A stretch of DNA of 45,236 nucleotides from Eubacterium sp. (GTDB lineage Bacteria; Bacillota_A; Clostridia; Lachnospirales; Lachnospiraceae), in the NCBI GenBank assembly GCA_024687845.1, contig JAILEL010000041.1, positions 1-45,236 of the forward strand, read 5' to 3'. The translations under genes and the position numbers were made by a program. Every line of letters starts with the position of its first letter. The stretch's first letter is position 1. This document shows positions 34,226 through 43,211 of this stretch, piece by piece. Under the pieces are notes generated by a model. The model was not told the origin of the DNA. It saw only the letters and a program-made list of their open reading frames with translations, and searched no databases.

Positions 34226-34678
34226 TTATTCTGACATACCTGAAAGCTCTCGTCTCACGAAAAGCTTCGTTCCCTCGATTTTTACTATCTTAACCAGTGT
34301 ACCCACGGGAATAACACTTCCATCTTCGGAAACAGCTCTCCACTCAACATCTCCTATTTTCAGCATTCCAGTACCTTCATTATTATCTACCGTTACCAGT
34401 ATTTTTTCAGTCCGGCCTATCATGCTGTCAATATTCGTTTTTTCATTTCCTATTGCCAGATGTTTTTTCGCAATAGGTCTCATTGCCAGCAGTAAAACAG
34501 TTGAAACAGCGATAAATGCTACAATCTGTAACCATAGTGGTCCACCCATATAACCAATCACTGCCGCAACTATACCGCCCCCTGTAAACCAGATGGATGA
34601 CAGCCCCATGGAGATGATTTCTACAATCAGCGCCACTGCTGCAACAATCACCCAAAATGTACCATAACCAAGGCTCAT
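34226..34678 (-). CDS. NfeD family membrane protein
   Basis: A 150-residue short NfeD: about three membrane segments (about 8-75), then an OB-fold domain (about 88-145: IGRTEKILVTVDN, GMLKIGDVEWRAVSEDG, VKIVKIEGTKLFVRR). NfeD proteins partner with SPFH/stomatin proteins, and the next gene is one, 79 bases on. The ATG at 34678 has AAGAAGG upstream; the GTG at 34687 overlaps that site. It lacks the serine-protease domain of long NfeD proteins. Confidence 0.92.
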   Translation of the reverse strand: MSLGYGTFWVIVAAVALIVEIISMGLSSIWFTGGGIVAAVIGYMGGPLWLQIVAFIAVSTVLLLAMRPIAKKHLAIGNEKTNIDSMIGRTEKILVTVDNNEGTGMLKIGDVEWRAVSEDGSVIPVGTLVKIVKIEGTKLFVRRELSGMSE

Positions 34679-34727
34679 ACATCTCACCTTCTTTCAAATA
34701 GACGTTTGCTTTACAAACACATTTATA

Positions 34728-35447
34728 TTATCTTTCAACAATTCCTGAAAGAGAAGTAATTCCAAGAGAACCTGTATCCACATTCTCATTTATCCAGATC
34801 TGACCGGTTCCAAGACATATTCCACCGCTGTTTGCAAACATATTTACACAGCTTTCATCTTCAATCGCAGCTCTGTCTTCTCCTGCAATAGCCTTTCCTT
34901 CCATATAACTAAGAAATTCATCTGCATTATTAACTGTAACATCCGGATACATTGTTATAGGATAGATGATCATTTCTGAAATTCCTACCCAGTTAGCCTG
35001 AAGATAGGTTTCCTTAACCAATGCAGCATAATCTTCTACAGTCTGCTTATCCAGGTTTGTAGCAACATAGTAAAAATCAGAATCATCCTCATTACCAGAC
35101 TCATCTGCCTCGGCAGCCTCTTTTGCTTCTGTCTCAGCTGCTGCTTCAGCTTCTGCCTCGGCTTCTGCCGCAGCTTCTGCAGTAGTATCAGCTTCTGTAT
35201 CTGCCTGTGTATCTGCTTGTGTGTCTGCCTGAGTATCTGCCTGTGTGTCTGCCTGTGTATCTGCAGACTCATCAACAGCCTTTTCAACATCTGTTTTCTT
35301 ATCAGAATCCTTAGAAGCACTATCTGATGTAGTTGTAGCACTATTCTTTGCCGATTCAGTTGATTCTGAAGCCTTGCCACATCCTGCAGCAGATAAAACC
35401 ATCATTGTAACTAATGCCGTAGTTATTATTTTCTTTCTCATAATCAA
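34728..35447 (-). CDS. Lipoprotein with ADTQ repeats, function unknown
   Basis: A 239-residue predicted lipoprotein: signal peptide with lipobox LSAAGC (Cys23). A Ser/Thr/Asp-rich spacer precedes tandem ADTQ repeats (62-89: five ADTQ, then ADTE and ADTT), an Ala/Glu-rich stretch (90-115), and a C-terminal globular domain (about 123-239) of unrecognised fold with conserved-looking Tyr/Trp positions. It should be tethered outside the membrane, with the repeats spanning the wall. The start is uncertain: a TTG at 35447 lies eight bases after AAGGAG, while the ATG at 35441 is 14 bases away. It is separated from the hydratase gene by a palindrome. Confidence 0.75.
   Translation of the reverse strand: MIMRKKIITTALVTMMVLSAAGCGKASESTESAKNSATTTSDSASKDSDKKTDVEKAVDESADTQADTQADTQADTQADTQADTEADTTAEAAAEAEAEAEAAAETEAKEAAEADESGNEDDSDFYYVATNLDKQTVEDYAALVKETYLQANWVGISEMIIYPITMYPDVTVNNADEFLSYMEGKAIAGEDRAAIEDESCVNMFANSGGICLGTGQIWINENVDTGSLGITSLSGIVER
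35181..35264 (-). repeat. 12-bp tandem repeat coding for ADTQ units
   Basis: Seven in-frame 12-base units encode five ADTQ, one ADTE and one ADTT. Third-position changes between copies indicate some age or selection rather than very recent slippage. Confidence 0.85.
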
Positions 35448-35504
35448 TAAAATGACTCCTTATATTTTTTGTTTGTAATAACCCAAACATTATTTTCGCC
35501 ATTA

Positions 35505-35538
35505 TTCATGGTTGAATAAATCCCAAAGCAACCATGAA
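35505..35538. other. Perfect 10-bp inverted repeat between hydratase and lipoprotein genes
   Basis: TTCATGGTTG (35505-35514) and CAACCATGAA (35529-35538) are perfect complements with a 14-base loop. It lies 30 bases after the hydratase stop and 58 bases before the lipoprotein start. There is no U-run, so it may be a weak terminator or a protein-binding site. Confidence 0.55.
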
Positions 35539-35567
35539 TGCTAGCAAATAAAATCATCATTTATTCA

Positions 35568-37877
35568 TCAGTGATCACGATAATAATTAATCAGACATCC
35601 ACTTGTAATGATGGTTCTTTCATCATCTGTCAGTTCCCCAAGCTTAAGTGATATTTCTTTCATTCCTTTATTAACGATATATCCCTTAATCACTTCTGCC
35701 TTTTCTTCTACTGCTTTCTTAATATCAGGAATGAATACATAGTCTCCATTTTCGAATCCGTATGGATTATCCTGTGTTACATCTACCGCATTTTCATCCA
35801 TTATAAATGGAAGCATTCCCCAGTTAATGAGGTTAGAACGATATCTCTTTGTAGCGTATTCTCGAGCAATGTTAGCCCATCCACCAAGAACCTTCTGACA
35901 TGAAGCAGCCTGTTCACGAGCTGAGCCATCACCTGGCTTTACTGCATAGATAGTACTTCCGAAGCCCGTATTCTTTCTATTAACTTCATTAAACTTCTCT
36001 TTGATAATAGGCATTACTTCCTTAAGCTCTGGATAGTTCTCACATGGATGTCCTCCAGCTTCTCTATCCACCTCAACCTGATGGAACTCTTTAGCTCTTC
36101 CAACATATTCAGGATCCTTACGTGAAAGAGTAAACTCAGCAAGTCCTATAGGATTGGATCTGTATGAAGAAGTTTCTCCTGATGGGATAAGTTCATCAGT
36201 TGTTGTAACAGGATCAGTAATAACTGAACATACCTTGAGAAGCAGATTATCTTCAAGAGCCGGCATAGCTGGCCATGGTTTGATATTTGGTCCCTGCTTA
36301 AGCTCTTCTTCAGGCTTTGCATTTCCCCAGCCATTATATACTCTGTTGTCATAGATTGACTTATCGAAGAAATACTTTGGTCCTGTATACTGAACATCAA
36401 TATCTGTTGCAGGTGTAAGGAAGCCTTTGTTGACAGCTGTAGCAGCGATTGAACGGGCATCCATAAGTGCAACTGAACTAATCTGACCATTCTGAATCTT
36501 TGAGCCTTCTCTGTTAGGGAAGTTACGTGTTGAATGTCTGATTGAAAGTGCATTGTTAGCAGGTGTATCTCCAGCACCGAAGCAAGGGCCGCAGAATGCT
36601 GTCTTGATGATAGCTCCTGTCTTCATAATATCTGCTGCACGTCCGTTATTAACAAGTTCCATCATAACTGGCATACTTGCAGGATATACATCGAGTGTAA
36701 ACTCATCATTTCCAATATAATGACCTTTAAGGATATCTGCAGCATCGCAAATGTTCTCGAATCCACCACCTGCACAACCAGCAATAATTCCCTGCTCAAC
36801 ATAGAGCTTTCCATCACGAATCTTGTCTGTAAGCTTGAACTCTACATCACCTGTAAGCTGTTTACGACCATTTTCCTCACATTCATGAAGAATGTCCTTA
36901 AGATTTGCATTAAGTTCTTCTATTGTATATGTATTTGATGGATGGAAAGGAAGTGCTATCATTGGACGAATCTTTGACAGATCAACATATACCACACCAT
37001 CATAGTAAGCAACATCAGCAGGTTTAAGTTCTTTATAAGCATCAGGTCTGTAATGTGTCTCGAACCATTCCTTAGTCTTATCATCTGTCTTCCAGATTGA
37101 TGAAAGACATGTAGTCTCAGTTGTCATTACATCAACACCGATACGGAAATCAGATGTAAGCTTATCAACACCAGGTCCTACGAATTCCATTACGCTGTTC
37201 TTAACATATCCATTCTTAAATGTAGCTCCGATAAGCGCGAGAGCAACGTCCTGAGGACCAACACCCTTTACCGGCTCTCCATCAAGATAAATAGCAATTA
37301 CTTTAGGAGACTTAACATCATAAGTTCTTCCAAGAAGCTGCTTGGCAAGTTCTCCACCGCCTTCACCGATTGCCATGGTACCAAGCGCACCATAACGTGT
37401 ATGACTATCTGAACCAAGGATCATGGCACCACACTCAGCCAGTTCTTCTCTTGCATACTGATGGATAACTGCCTGATGAGGAGGAACATAGATTCCGCCA
37501 TATTTTTTAGCAGCAGAAAGTCCAAACATATGATCATCTTCATTAATTGTTCCACCAACTGCACAAAGTGAGTTATGGCAGTTTGTAAGAACATAAGGAA
37601 TAGGGAATTCAGTAAGTCCTGAAGCTCTTGCAGTCTGAATGATACCAACAAATGTAATATCATGTGATGTCATTTTATCAAACTTTATCTTAAGATTTTC
37701 CTCATCGCCTGAAGTATTGTGACCACTCAGAATACCATGAGCGATAGTTCCTTTCTTTGCCTCTTCCTTAGATGTTGTGATTCCCTTAGCGGCAAGCTCC
37801 TCAGAAACTGAACCAGAATCTGCTACAAGCTCAGTGCCATTTAAAAGAAATGCACCGGTTTCGTATAGTTTTACCAT
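35568..37877 (-). CDS. Aconitase-superfamily hydratase, YbhJ-like
   Basis: A 769-residue iron-sulfur hydro-lyase. The three cluster cysteines are seen in [11 protein letters not shown] and CGPCFGAGD, and the phosphate/carboxylate loop GDGSARE is near residue 660. The N-terminal third differs from true aconitases: it has [18 protein letters not shown] and [13 protein letters not shown] where aconitase has its DATAQ and IHCDH segments. That matches the YbhJ-type hydratase branch known from Enterobacteria and anaerobic Firmicutes, whose substrate is not established. AGAGGAGA precedes the ATG. LemA lies upstream and the palindrome downstream, with no obvious TCA-cycle genes nearby. Confidence 0.85.
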   Translation of the reverse strand: MVKLYETGAFLLNGTELVADSGSVSEELAAKGITTSKEEAKKGTIAHGILSGHNTSGDEENLKIKFDKMTSHDITFVGIIQTARASGLTEFPIPYVLTNCHNSLCAVGGTINEDDHMFGLSAAKKYGGIYVPPHQAVIHQYAREELAECGAMILGSDSHTRYGALGTMAIGEGGGELAKQLLGRTYDVKSPKVIAIYLDGEPVKGVGPQDVALALIGATFKNGYVKNSVMEFVGPGVDKLTSDFRIGVDVMTTETTCLSSIWKTDDKTKEWFETHYRPDAYKELKPADVAYYDGVVYVDLSKIRPMIALPFHPSNTYTIEELNANLKDILHECEENGRKQLTGDVEFKLTDKIRDGKLYVEQGIIAGCAGGGFENICDAADILKGHYIGNDEFTLDVYPASMPVMMELVNNGRAADIMKTGAIIKTAFCGPCFGAGDTPANNALSIRHSTRNFPNREGSKIQNGQISSVALMDARSIAATAVNKGFLTPATDIDVQYTGPKYFFDKSIYDNRVYNGWGNAKPEEELKQGPNIKPWPAMPALEDNLLLKVCSVITDPVTTTDELIPSGETSSYRSNPIGLAEFTLSRKDPEYVGRAKEFHQVEVDREAGGHPCENYPELKEVMPIIKEKFNEVNRKNTGFGSTIYAVKPGDGSAREQAASCQKVLGGWANIAREYATKRYRSNLINWGMLPFIMDENAVDVTQDNPYGFENGDYVFIPDIKKAVEEKAEVIKGYIVNKGMKEISLKLGELTDDERTIITSGCLINYYRDH

Positions 37878-38052
37878 TTTCTTTCTCCTCTCGCATTGTA
37901 GTTCCTATGTCTCTATTTACTGTCAGTTACTGCAATGGTCTTGCATCATTCTCCAGTCAGCTTTTAGGGTCAGATAACAGCAAATAGCAACCATGCTAAA
38001 TAGTCTATCATAATTTATTAAATTATTCCATAGTACATAAAAACAATTCCGC

Positions 38053-38601
38053 TTAAAAGTTCATCTGTACATCCTGTCTCTTCTGCGGTTCTGCCTCGAA
38101 ATAATTTTTTCTAGCGGCTCCCATCCCATTTGCTACGATACTGCTTGGAAATGTAACAATCAGATCATTATAAGCTGTTACATTTGCATTATAAAGTCTG
38201 CGTGCTGCCTGAAGGTGCTCCTCAACATCGATGATTCCCTTCTGAAGTTCAACAAAATTGTTGCTGGACTTCAGCTCTGGATAATTTTCTGCAAGAAGAT
38301 TGATTTCTGAGCTTACTTTATCCATGTTTCTGTTTGCATCATTTCTTTCCTGCATTGACATTCCCTTTCGAAGCTGTACAAGGCTTGTAAGAGTTTCGAC
38401 CTCATGTTTCTGATAACCTTTTACAGTGTCCAGCATCTTAGTAAGAACGTCATATCTTTTAGTAAGTGCAACATCGATTCCTGAAAGCGCCTCAGCTACT
38501 TTAAGGTCAGCCTTCTTAATATTATTGGATGCTGATATATACCATGCAAAAATTCCAGCCACAATTACTATGATAACTAATAAACAAATTATAACAATCA
38601 T
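38053..38601 (-). CDS. lemA: LemA family protein
   Basis: A 182-residue protein with one N-terminal membrane segment (about 1-21) and a helical domain with the LemA signature YNANVTAYNDLIVTFPSSIVA near the C-terminus. The family function is unclear; the fold is a helical bundle on the outer face of the membrane. AAGGAGG precedes the ATG. It follows the DUF3137 gene by 12 bases, the usual partner in many bacteria. Confidence 0.93.
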   Translation of the reverse strand: MIVIICLLVIIVIVAGIFAWYISASNNIKKADLKVAEALSGIDVALTKRYDVLTKMLDTVKGYQKHEVETLTSLVQLRKGMSMQERNDANRNMDKVSSEINLLAENYPELKSSNNFVELQKGIIDVEEHLQAARRLYNANVTAYNDLIVTFPSSIVANGMGAARKNYFEAEPQKRQDVQMNF

Positions 38602-38613
38602 TTCTATTCCTCC

Positions 38614-39501
38614 TTATACGCTGTATTGATCACGTGAATCAATATTTAACGCATCAATCATTTCTATAATTCTCTTAATATCATCAATATCCCCCTGAAT
38701 CTTTCGCATTTCCTCAGGATAGGATATCTTTTTCAACCAGTCTGTTTTGTCAAATGCATCGTTGGTCCGCTCATTGAAGCCTACAACAACTTTATCTCCC
38801 CAGATATGTACCGCTATGCTTTGATATTTTTTCTGAAGATCCGTAAGCATTTCCATAAACTGGGGTGTGATCAGATAAAATGCATCGTGTGGACTTGCAG
38901 CATATACATCAAAAGTATGATTAAAGCTTATACTTTCCATTTCTACCTTTTCAGACTCCATTGCGCCTTCTTTACTGCGTTCACCAAAGGTATTGGAATA
39001 TACTCTTGTGGAACTGACATTCTTACCTAGAAAATCAAAAACAATCATTCTCCCTCTGAAGTAAGTAATATTGCTTTTACCTCTACCGGCATTAGACTGA
39101 TGCCATACGTGTACATCCGACATTTCAAAATTTATACCCTTATAGCTTGCTCTTACATAATCTTCAGAATCAAAGCGGTTTCCCATACGGCATAGCTGGA
39201 ATTTACCAACCATATTGGCATCAAGTCCTGTCTTCGGAGCATAGTAGGTATTGTCAAAGTTCTGTCTCAGAGGTCCTTCTACAAATATCTGCTTGTAGAG
39301 TCTTTTATACTCTTTTCCAGTTCCTTTAGCATAGAACACACCGAAGATTCCAAGAATGAGGCCAATAGTCATTCCTGTATTAGATTGGAAAAACGCCATC
39401 GTTGTGAAGAAAACTATAATACCGATACCAACAAAGCATATTCCAAGTTCTGCCCTGGATCTTATAGCCTCAAGCCTCGTCATACCTTCATGAATTCCCA
39501 C
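38614..39501 (-). CDS. DUF3137 family membrane protein
   Basis: A 295-residue protein with two N-terminal membrane segments (about 20-58) and a soluble domain (about 75-270) with FEGPLRQ-like, YKGINFEMSDVHVWH, FRGRMIVFDF and YVYAASPHDAFYLITPQF-like patterns typical of DUF3137. Function is unknown; it is commonly encoded next to lemA, as here. The start is taken as the GTG at 39501, eight bases after AAAGGGGGC. The ATG at 39483 lacks a good site. A likely promoter lies at 39816-39844, which would place the multi-hairpin locus in the leader. Confidence 0.85.
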   Translation of the reverse strand: MGIHEGMTRLEAIRSRAELGICFVGIGIIVFFTTMAFFQSNTGMTIGLILGIFGVFYAKGTGKEYKRLYKQIFVEGPLRQNFDNTYYAPKTGLDANMVGKFQLCRMGNRFDSEDYVRASYKGINFEMSDVHVWHQSNAGRGKSNITYFRGRMIVFDFLGKNVSSTRVYSNTFGERSKEGAMESEKVEMESISFNHTFDVYAASPHDAFYLITPQFMEMLTDLQKKYQSIAVHIWGDKVVVGFNERTNDAFDKTDWLKKISYPEEMRKIQGDIDDIKRIIEMIDALNIDSRDQYSV

Positions 39502-39533
39502 CTGAATCGCCCCCTTTCTGTGTTAATATCAAA

Positions 39534-39704
39534 GAGTGTCGCTTGCGACACTCTCCGCGCGAGGCGCGTGTTGCCAAAGGCAACTATCTACCTATCGCGC
39601 CGAGACGCATCCTTAGCGGAGCGTTTTTATATAATAGGGAACGCAGTTTCCTATTATATAAAAAACGAGACTCCACCATAGTCTCCTATAGTCAAGCCTC
39701 GCGC
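39534..39704. other. Multi-hairpin structured locus
   Basis: Consecutive stems: GAGTGTCGC/GCGACACTC (39534-39553, loop TT); CGCGC/GCGCG (39556-39568); GTTGCC-AAA-GGCAAC (39570-39584), which can also be enclosed by GGCGCG (39563-39568) with CGCGCC (39596-39601); a 15-bp stem TTTTTATATAATAGG (39624-39638) with its complement at 39650-39664; GAGACT/AGTCTC (39667-39685). The segment GCGCGAGGC (39557-39565) is complementary to GCCTCGCGC (39696-39704), closing the whole set. It is GC-rich against an A/T-rich background. It may be a structured RNA, a leader of the DUF3137-lemA operon, or an interspersed repeat. Confidence 0.65.
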
Positions 39705-39815
39705 AATTACAAGTACTGATGTACAGATTTATTGAATTGAATCGTGATAACGTTATATCGATTTAATTACCAGCTATGTAACTGGCTGCTTTTTTCTTGT
39801 CTATATTTGAATGAA

Positions 39816-39844
39816 AAATTAGCATACTCCGATATTTTTGTCAA
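39816..39844 (-). promoter_or_regulatory. Possible sigma-A promoter for the DUF3137-lemA operon
   Basis: On the minus strand TTGACA (39844-39839), 17 bases, TAATTT (39821-39816). The start near 39809 would give a 308-base leader passing through the multi-hairpin locus. Confidence 0.5.
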
Positions 39845-39952
39845 ATAAAATCGGCTAAAAACGGTACGATTTTCAATCCTTAATGGATTTCTTCTTATTA
39901 ATATATATCTAATATATTTTTGGTAATTTTGCCATATACAAAAGTATGTTCT

Positions 39953-39975
39953 GAATCAGTTTCAAAATCTGATTC
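39953..39975 (-). terminator. Hairpin after glmS, possible terminator
   Basis: GAATCAG (39953-39959) pairs with CTGATTC (39969-39975), nine-base loop, 10 bases beyond the glmS stop. The U-run that follows on the minus strand is poor. Confidence 0.4.
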
Positions 39976-39984
39976 TTATAGTTC

Positions 39985-41853
39985 TTATTCTACGGTAACA
40001 CTCTTTGCAAGATTTCTTGGCTTATCAACATCAAGTCCCTTTGATACACTGATGTAATAACCAAGAAGCTGAAGTGGTATAACTGCAAGTATTCCTATAA
40101 AGTGTTCATCTGCCTCCGGAATTCTGAGAGTGAAATCAATCTTTTCCATAGCAGCCTCATCATCCTTGCTTGTAACACCCATCAGATATGCTCCTCTGGC
40201 CTTACATTCAACCATATTACTTATAGTCTTCTCAAGAAGCCTCTGCTGGGTGAGCACACCTATAATGAGTGTTCCTTCCTCAACCAGACTGATTGTTCCA
40301 TGCTTAAGCTCTCCTGCAGCATAAGCCTCACTATGAATATAGCTGATTTCCTTAAGCTTAAGGCTTCCTTCAAGGCTGATAGCATAATCCAGACCTCTTC
40401 CGATAAAGAACACATCCTTTGCATTAGCATATCTTGATGCCAGCCACTGAATACGTCCCTTCTTGGACAGTATTTCTGAAATCTTATCAGGAAGCGATCT
40501 AAGCTCTTTAATATATGCTATATATTCATCCTCTGTAATCTTGCCGCGAACAAATGCAAACTTTACTGAAATTGCATACATCATCATCAGCTGTGCTGTA
40601 TATGCTTTTGTTGTAGCAACGGCTATTTCCGGACCTGCTTTAGTATAAAGTACATCATCTGCTTCTCTTGCTATACTTGAGCCCTCTACATTTACTATGC
40701 CAAGAGTTCTGATTCCTTTTGCCTTCGCAATACGAAGAGCTTCCAGGCTGTCAGCAGTTTCTCCAGACTGTGATATTATAATAACAAGTGAATTAGGGCT
40801 GCAAAGAATCTTTCTGTAGCGGAATTCAGAGGCCAGCTCAACTCGTACAGGAATCTCAACCATATCTTCAATAATGTACTGTGCATTCATTCCAACATGC
40901 CATGCAGAACCACAGGCAACGATATTTATTGAATCAAAGCTCTTAATTGCCTCATCATCTATACCAGCTTTTGTAAAATCAATCTCGCCGTCCTTTACTA
41001 TACTGTCTAATGTATCTCTAAGGGCACTTGGCTGCTCATGAATCTCCTTCATCATGAAATGCTCATAACCATTCTTCGCGGCAGCCTGTGAATCCCATTT
41101 GATTTCAGAACATGGAATCTCAACCTCATCTCCATTAAGATCAAAGAAATGAGCCTCTCCCGGAAGGATTCTGGCAGCCTGATGATTTCCGATATAATAT
41201 ACATTTCTAGTGAACTTGAGTACTGCAGGTACATCTGAGGCTATAAATGACTCTCCATCCTCAACACCAATTATCATTGGGCTGTCTTTTCTTGCAGCAT
41301 AGATTTCACCTGGATAATCCTTAAACATTACAACAAGTGCATAGCTTCCACGCACTCTCAGCATCATACGGTTCAGAGCATCTATAGGTCCCTGATTATA
41401 TTTTTTATAATAATAATCAACTGTCTTTACAGCCACCTCTGTATCAGTATCACTGTAAAATTCATAGCCGTGCTTCTTCAGCTTTTCCTTAAGCTCTTCA
41501 TAATTCTCAATGATTCCGTTGTGAACACCGATGACATTTGAATCTGAATAATCTATATTTTCCGGATCAAATGTATCACTGACATGAGGATGTGCATTTT
41601 TCTCATTTGGTTCTCCATGAGTAGCCCATCTGGTATGTCCGATACCACAATAACCCGGAAGTGCTTTTCCATTGTTTGATTTCTCTATAAGATTTTTAAG
41701 TTTACCTGTTGCCTTCTCAACTCTGATAACTCCATCCTTATCAAGAACAGCCATTCCCGCAGAATCATAGCCACGGTACTCAAGCTTGCTAAGACCATCA
41801 AGCAGTACCTCAGCCGCCTGTTTTTTACCTAAAAATCCAACTATTCCACACAT
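39985..41853 (-). CDS. glmS: Glutamine-fructose-6-phosphate aminotransferase
   Basis: A 622-residue enzyme making glucosamine-6-phosphate from fructose-6-phosphate and glutamine, entering the amino-sugar and peptidoglycan pathway. The N-terminus MCGIVGF exposes the catalytic Cys2 of the class II glutaminase domain; YRGYDSAGMAV, HTRWATHG and two SIS sugar-isomerase domains follow, ending with KSVTVE as is typical. The start at 41853 follows AGGAGG and is needed to expose Cys2; the frame continues upstream to 41949 without a site. Its leader contains an 11-bp hairpin. GlmU in this window acts later in the same pathway. Confidence 0.97.
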   Translation of the reverse strand: MCGIVGFLGKKQAAEVLLDGLSKLEYRGYDSAGMAVLDKDGVIRVEKATGKLKNLIEKSNNGKALPGYCGIGHTRWATHGEPNEKNAHPHVSDTFDPENIDYSDSNVIGVHNGIIENYEELKEKLKKHGYEFYSDTDTEVAVKTVDYYYKKYNQGPIDALNRMMLRVRGSYALVVMFKDYPGEIYAARKDSPMIIGVEDGESFIASDVPAVLKFTRNVYYIGNHQAARILPGEAHFFDLNGDEVEIPCSEIKWDSQAAAKNGYEHFMMKEIHEQPSALRDTLDSIVKDGEIDFTKAGIDDEAIKSFDSINIVACGSAWHVGMNAQYIIEDMVEIPVRVELASEFRYRKILCSPNSLVIIISQSGETADSLEALRIAKAKGIRTLGIVNVEGSSIAREADDVLYTKAGPEIAVATTKAYTAQLMMMYAISVKFAFVRGKITEDEYIAYIKELRSLPDKISEILSKKGRIQWLASRYANAKDVFFIGRGLDYAISLEGSLKLKEISYIHSEAYAAGELKHGTISLVEEGTLIIGVLTQQRLLEKTISNMVECKARGAYLMGVTSKDDEAAMEKIDFTLRIPEADEHFIGILAVIPLQLLGYYISVSKGLDVDKPRNLAKSVTVE

Positions 41854-41922
41854 AATTCGACCTCCTAAAATTTTATATCCCCTAACATTTATATCTTCCC
41901 ATCGAATAAGTGACAAATAATG

Positions 41923-41957
41923 AAGGCACTTCGAGCCTGAACCCCCCAAAGCGCCTT
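41923..41957 (-). promoter_or_regulatory. Hairpin in the glmS leader
   Basis: On the minus strand AAGGCGCTTTG (41957-41947) pairs with CGAAGTGCCTT (41933-41923) over 11 bp including two G-T pairs; the 13-base loop begins with five Gs. No U-run follows. It lies between the predicted glmS promoter and its ribosome site. It does not match the glmS ribozyme core as I know it. Confidence 0.5.
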
Positions 41958-41995
41958 TGCTTCATAAGATAACATTAATTTTTTAAACAATTAAC

Positions 41996-42023
41996 AGTAT
42001 ATAAGTTTATTTTCAAAAGTCAA
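41996..42023 (-). promoter_or_regulatory. Likely sigma-A promoter of glmS
   Basis: On the minus strand TTGACT (42023-42018), 16 bases, TATACT (42001-41996). The start near 41989 gives a leader of about 136 bases. Confidence 0.5.
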
Positions 42024-42035
42024 CAAAAAATTGGG

Positions 42036-43187
42036 TTAATTAACTTTGTTGTCCACCTCTTTCAAATGCTCTTTTTGCCGCTTTTCAATCCAGAGTGCTC
42101 CAAAATAGCTGATGAGGAAAATGATAAATGCCAGAATCATTATCTGATACACAGGCAGCTCTTGAGTTCCCCTTATCTTATATAGGATTACATTTGTACT
42201 CATCACCACAAAAAACCAGTGAATAATATATATCCTCGTGATGTTACGGCTCACACTATTCAGAAACTGATTCAGCTTGTCCGGACAGTGTGATGAAATA
42301 AGATAATAGACTCCAAGCATTCCTATAGCACAAACAATATAGGAAACCACATCGAAGGTTTCAGCATGATAATATGCATTTTCTTCTTCAACGATGGTTG
42401 CCCCGCCAGCCATCTTCCCAAAGTGAAGGCGGGATTCTATTGCAAAATATACCCAGTACACTACTGCAAGTATCGGCATAACAGGAAGATAAAACTTCTT
42501 CTTGTCCCTAACTCTGATAAGAATATTGCCGAAAATGTATCCGGCTACCGGAACCAGAAACCAGTTTAATATCGGAAAATCAGAAAGTGTCAGTCCCTGA
42601 GGATCCTGAGTTCCGATTATATGTCCCATAATAATATTAAGAACAGGGATGCCAAAATCAACATGTCTGAAGCACCAGCCTGCGAGAGACATAACTATAG
42701 CAATGATTAATATAATATGGTCTTCTAATTTTAGCTTTTTCAAGAATCCAAACAGCAGCAAAGTAAGACCAGCAAATTGAAGGATATCATTTCCAAAAAT
42801 CTTATATAATATCGGAACTATAAACTTATCATATTCGCCAGTCAGCATGTAGCCTATCAGATACGGAATACCAAACCTGAGGATATTCAGAAGAAATCCG
42901 GCAATAAAAAGGATCAGACCTCGTCTCATGAATTCCTTCTCATCATTATGCTTTGAATAGACGAAACTGATTCCCATAGCAAACATAAATATCGGGGCTC
43001 CAAGCGGAGCTCCGATAATAACATTAAAGATAAATGGAATCGGTTGATTAATCGTTTCTGTGGAACAACATTCGATAACCGAGTGCACAAATGGAAGGCT
43101 CATGACTGGAATTGCCCTTGCAAGATCAACCTCCTGCTGCCTCCCCATATTTACTTTTTCACGCTTTAACCATTCCTTATATTTCAT
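42036..43187 (-). CDS. Integral membrane acyltransferase (DUF1624 / acyltransferase-3 type)
   Basis: A 383-residue protein with about ten membrane segments. The N-terminal RQQEVDLARAIPVMSLPFVH, with a His at the end of the first membrane segment, is typical of membrane acyltransferases that modify surface sugars (DUF1624 and acyltransferase-3 families). It ends in a basic cytoplasmic tail. AAGAAGGA precedes the ATG. It lies just downstream of the full hairpin element. The acceptor is unknown; a cell-wall or polysaccharide sugar is a guess based on family. Confidence 0.75.
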   Translation of the reverse strand: MKYKEWLKREKVNMGRQQEVDLARAIPVMSLPFVHSVIECCSTETINQPIPFIFNVIIGAPLGAPIFMFAMGISFVYSKHNDEKEFMRRGLILFIAGFLLNILRFGIPYLIGYMLTGEYDKFIVPILYKIFGNDILQFAGLTLLLFGFLKKLKLEDHIILIIAIVMSLAGWCFRHVDFGIPVLNIIMGHIIGTQDPQGLTLSDFPILNWFLVPVAGYIFGNILIRVRDKKKFYLPVMPILAVVYWVYFAIESRLHFGKMAGGATIVEEENAYYHAETFDVVSYIVCAIGMLGVYYLISSHCPDKLNQFLNSVSRNITRIYIIHWFFVVMSTNVILYKIRGTQELPVYQIMILAFIIFLISYFGALWIEKRQKEHLKEVDNKVN

Positions 43188-43211
43188 TTCAGTCCTTCTT
43201 ATTATATTTTT

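Larger units (their letters stand above)
39502..39984. other. Gene-free stretch between DUF3137 and glmS genes
   Basis: This 483-base gap holds a GC-rich multi-hairpin locus (39534-39704), about 110 A/T-rich bases with no visible gene, a sigma-A-like promoter on the minus strand (39816-39844), and a hairpin just after the glmS stop (39953-39975). Confidence 0.7.

Noticed and set aside
39534..39704. tRNA or tmRNA gene in the multi-hairpin locus
   Set aside because: No CCA end, T-loop (GTTCRA) or acceptor-like 7-bp stem in the right geometry.
41854..42035. glmS ribozyme upstream of glmS
   Set aside because: The leader has a hairpin containing GGCGCTTT, but I do not see the ribozyme core or its double pseudoknot; a covariance search would be needed to be certain.
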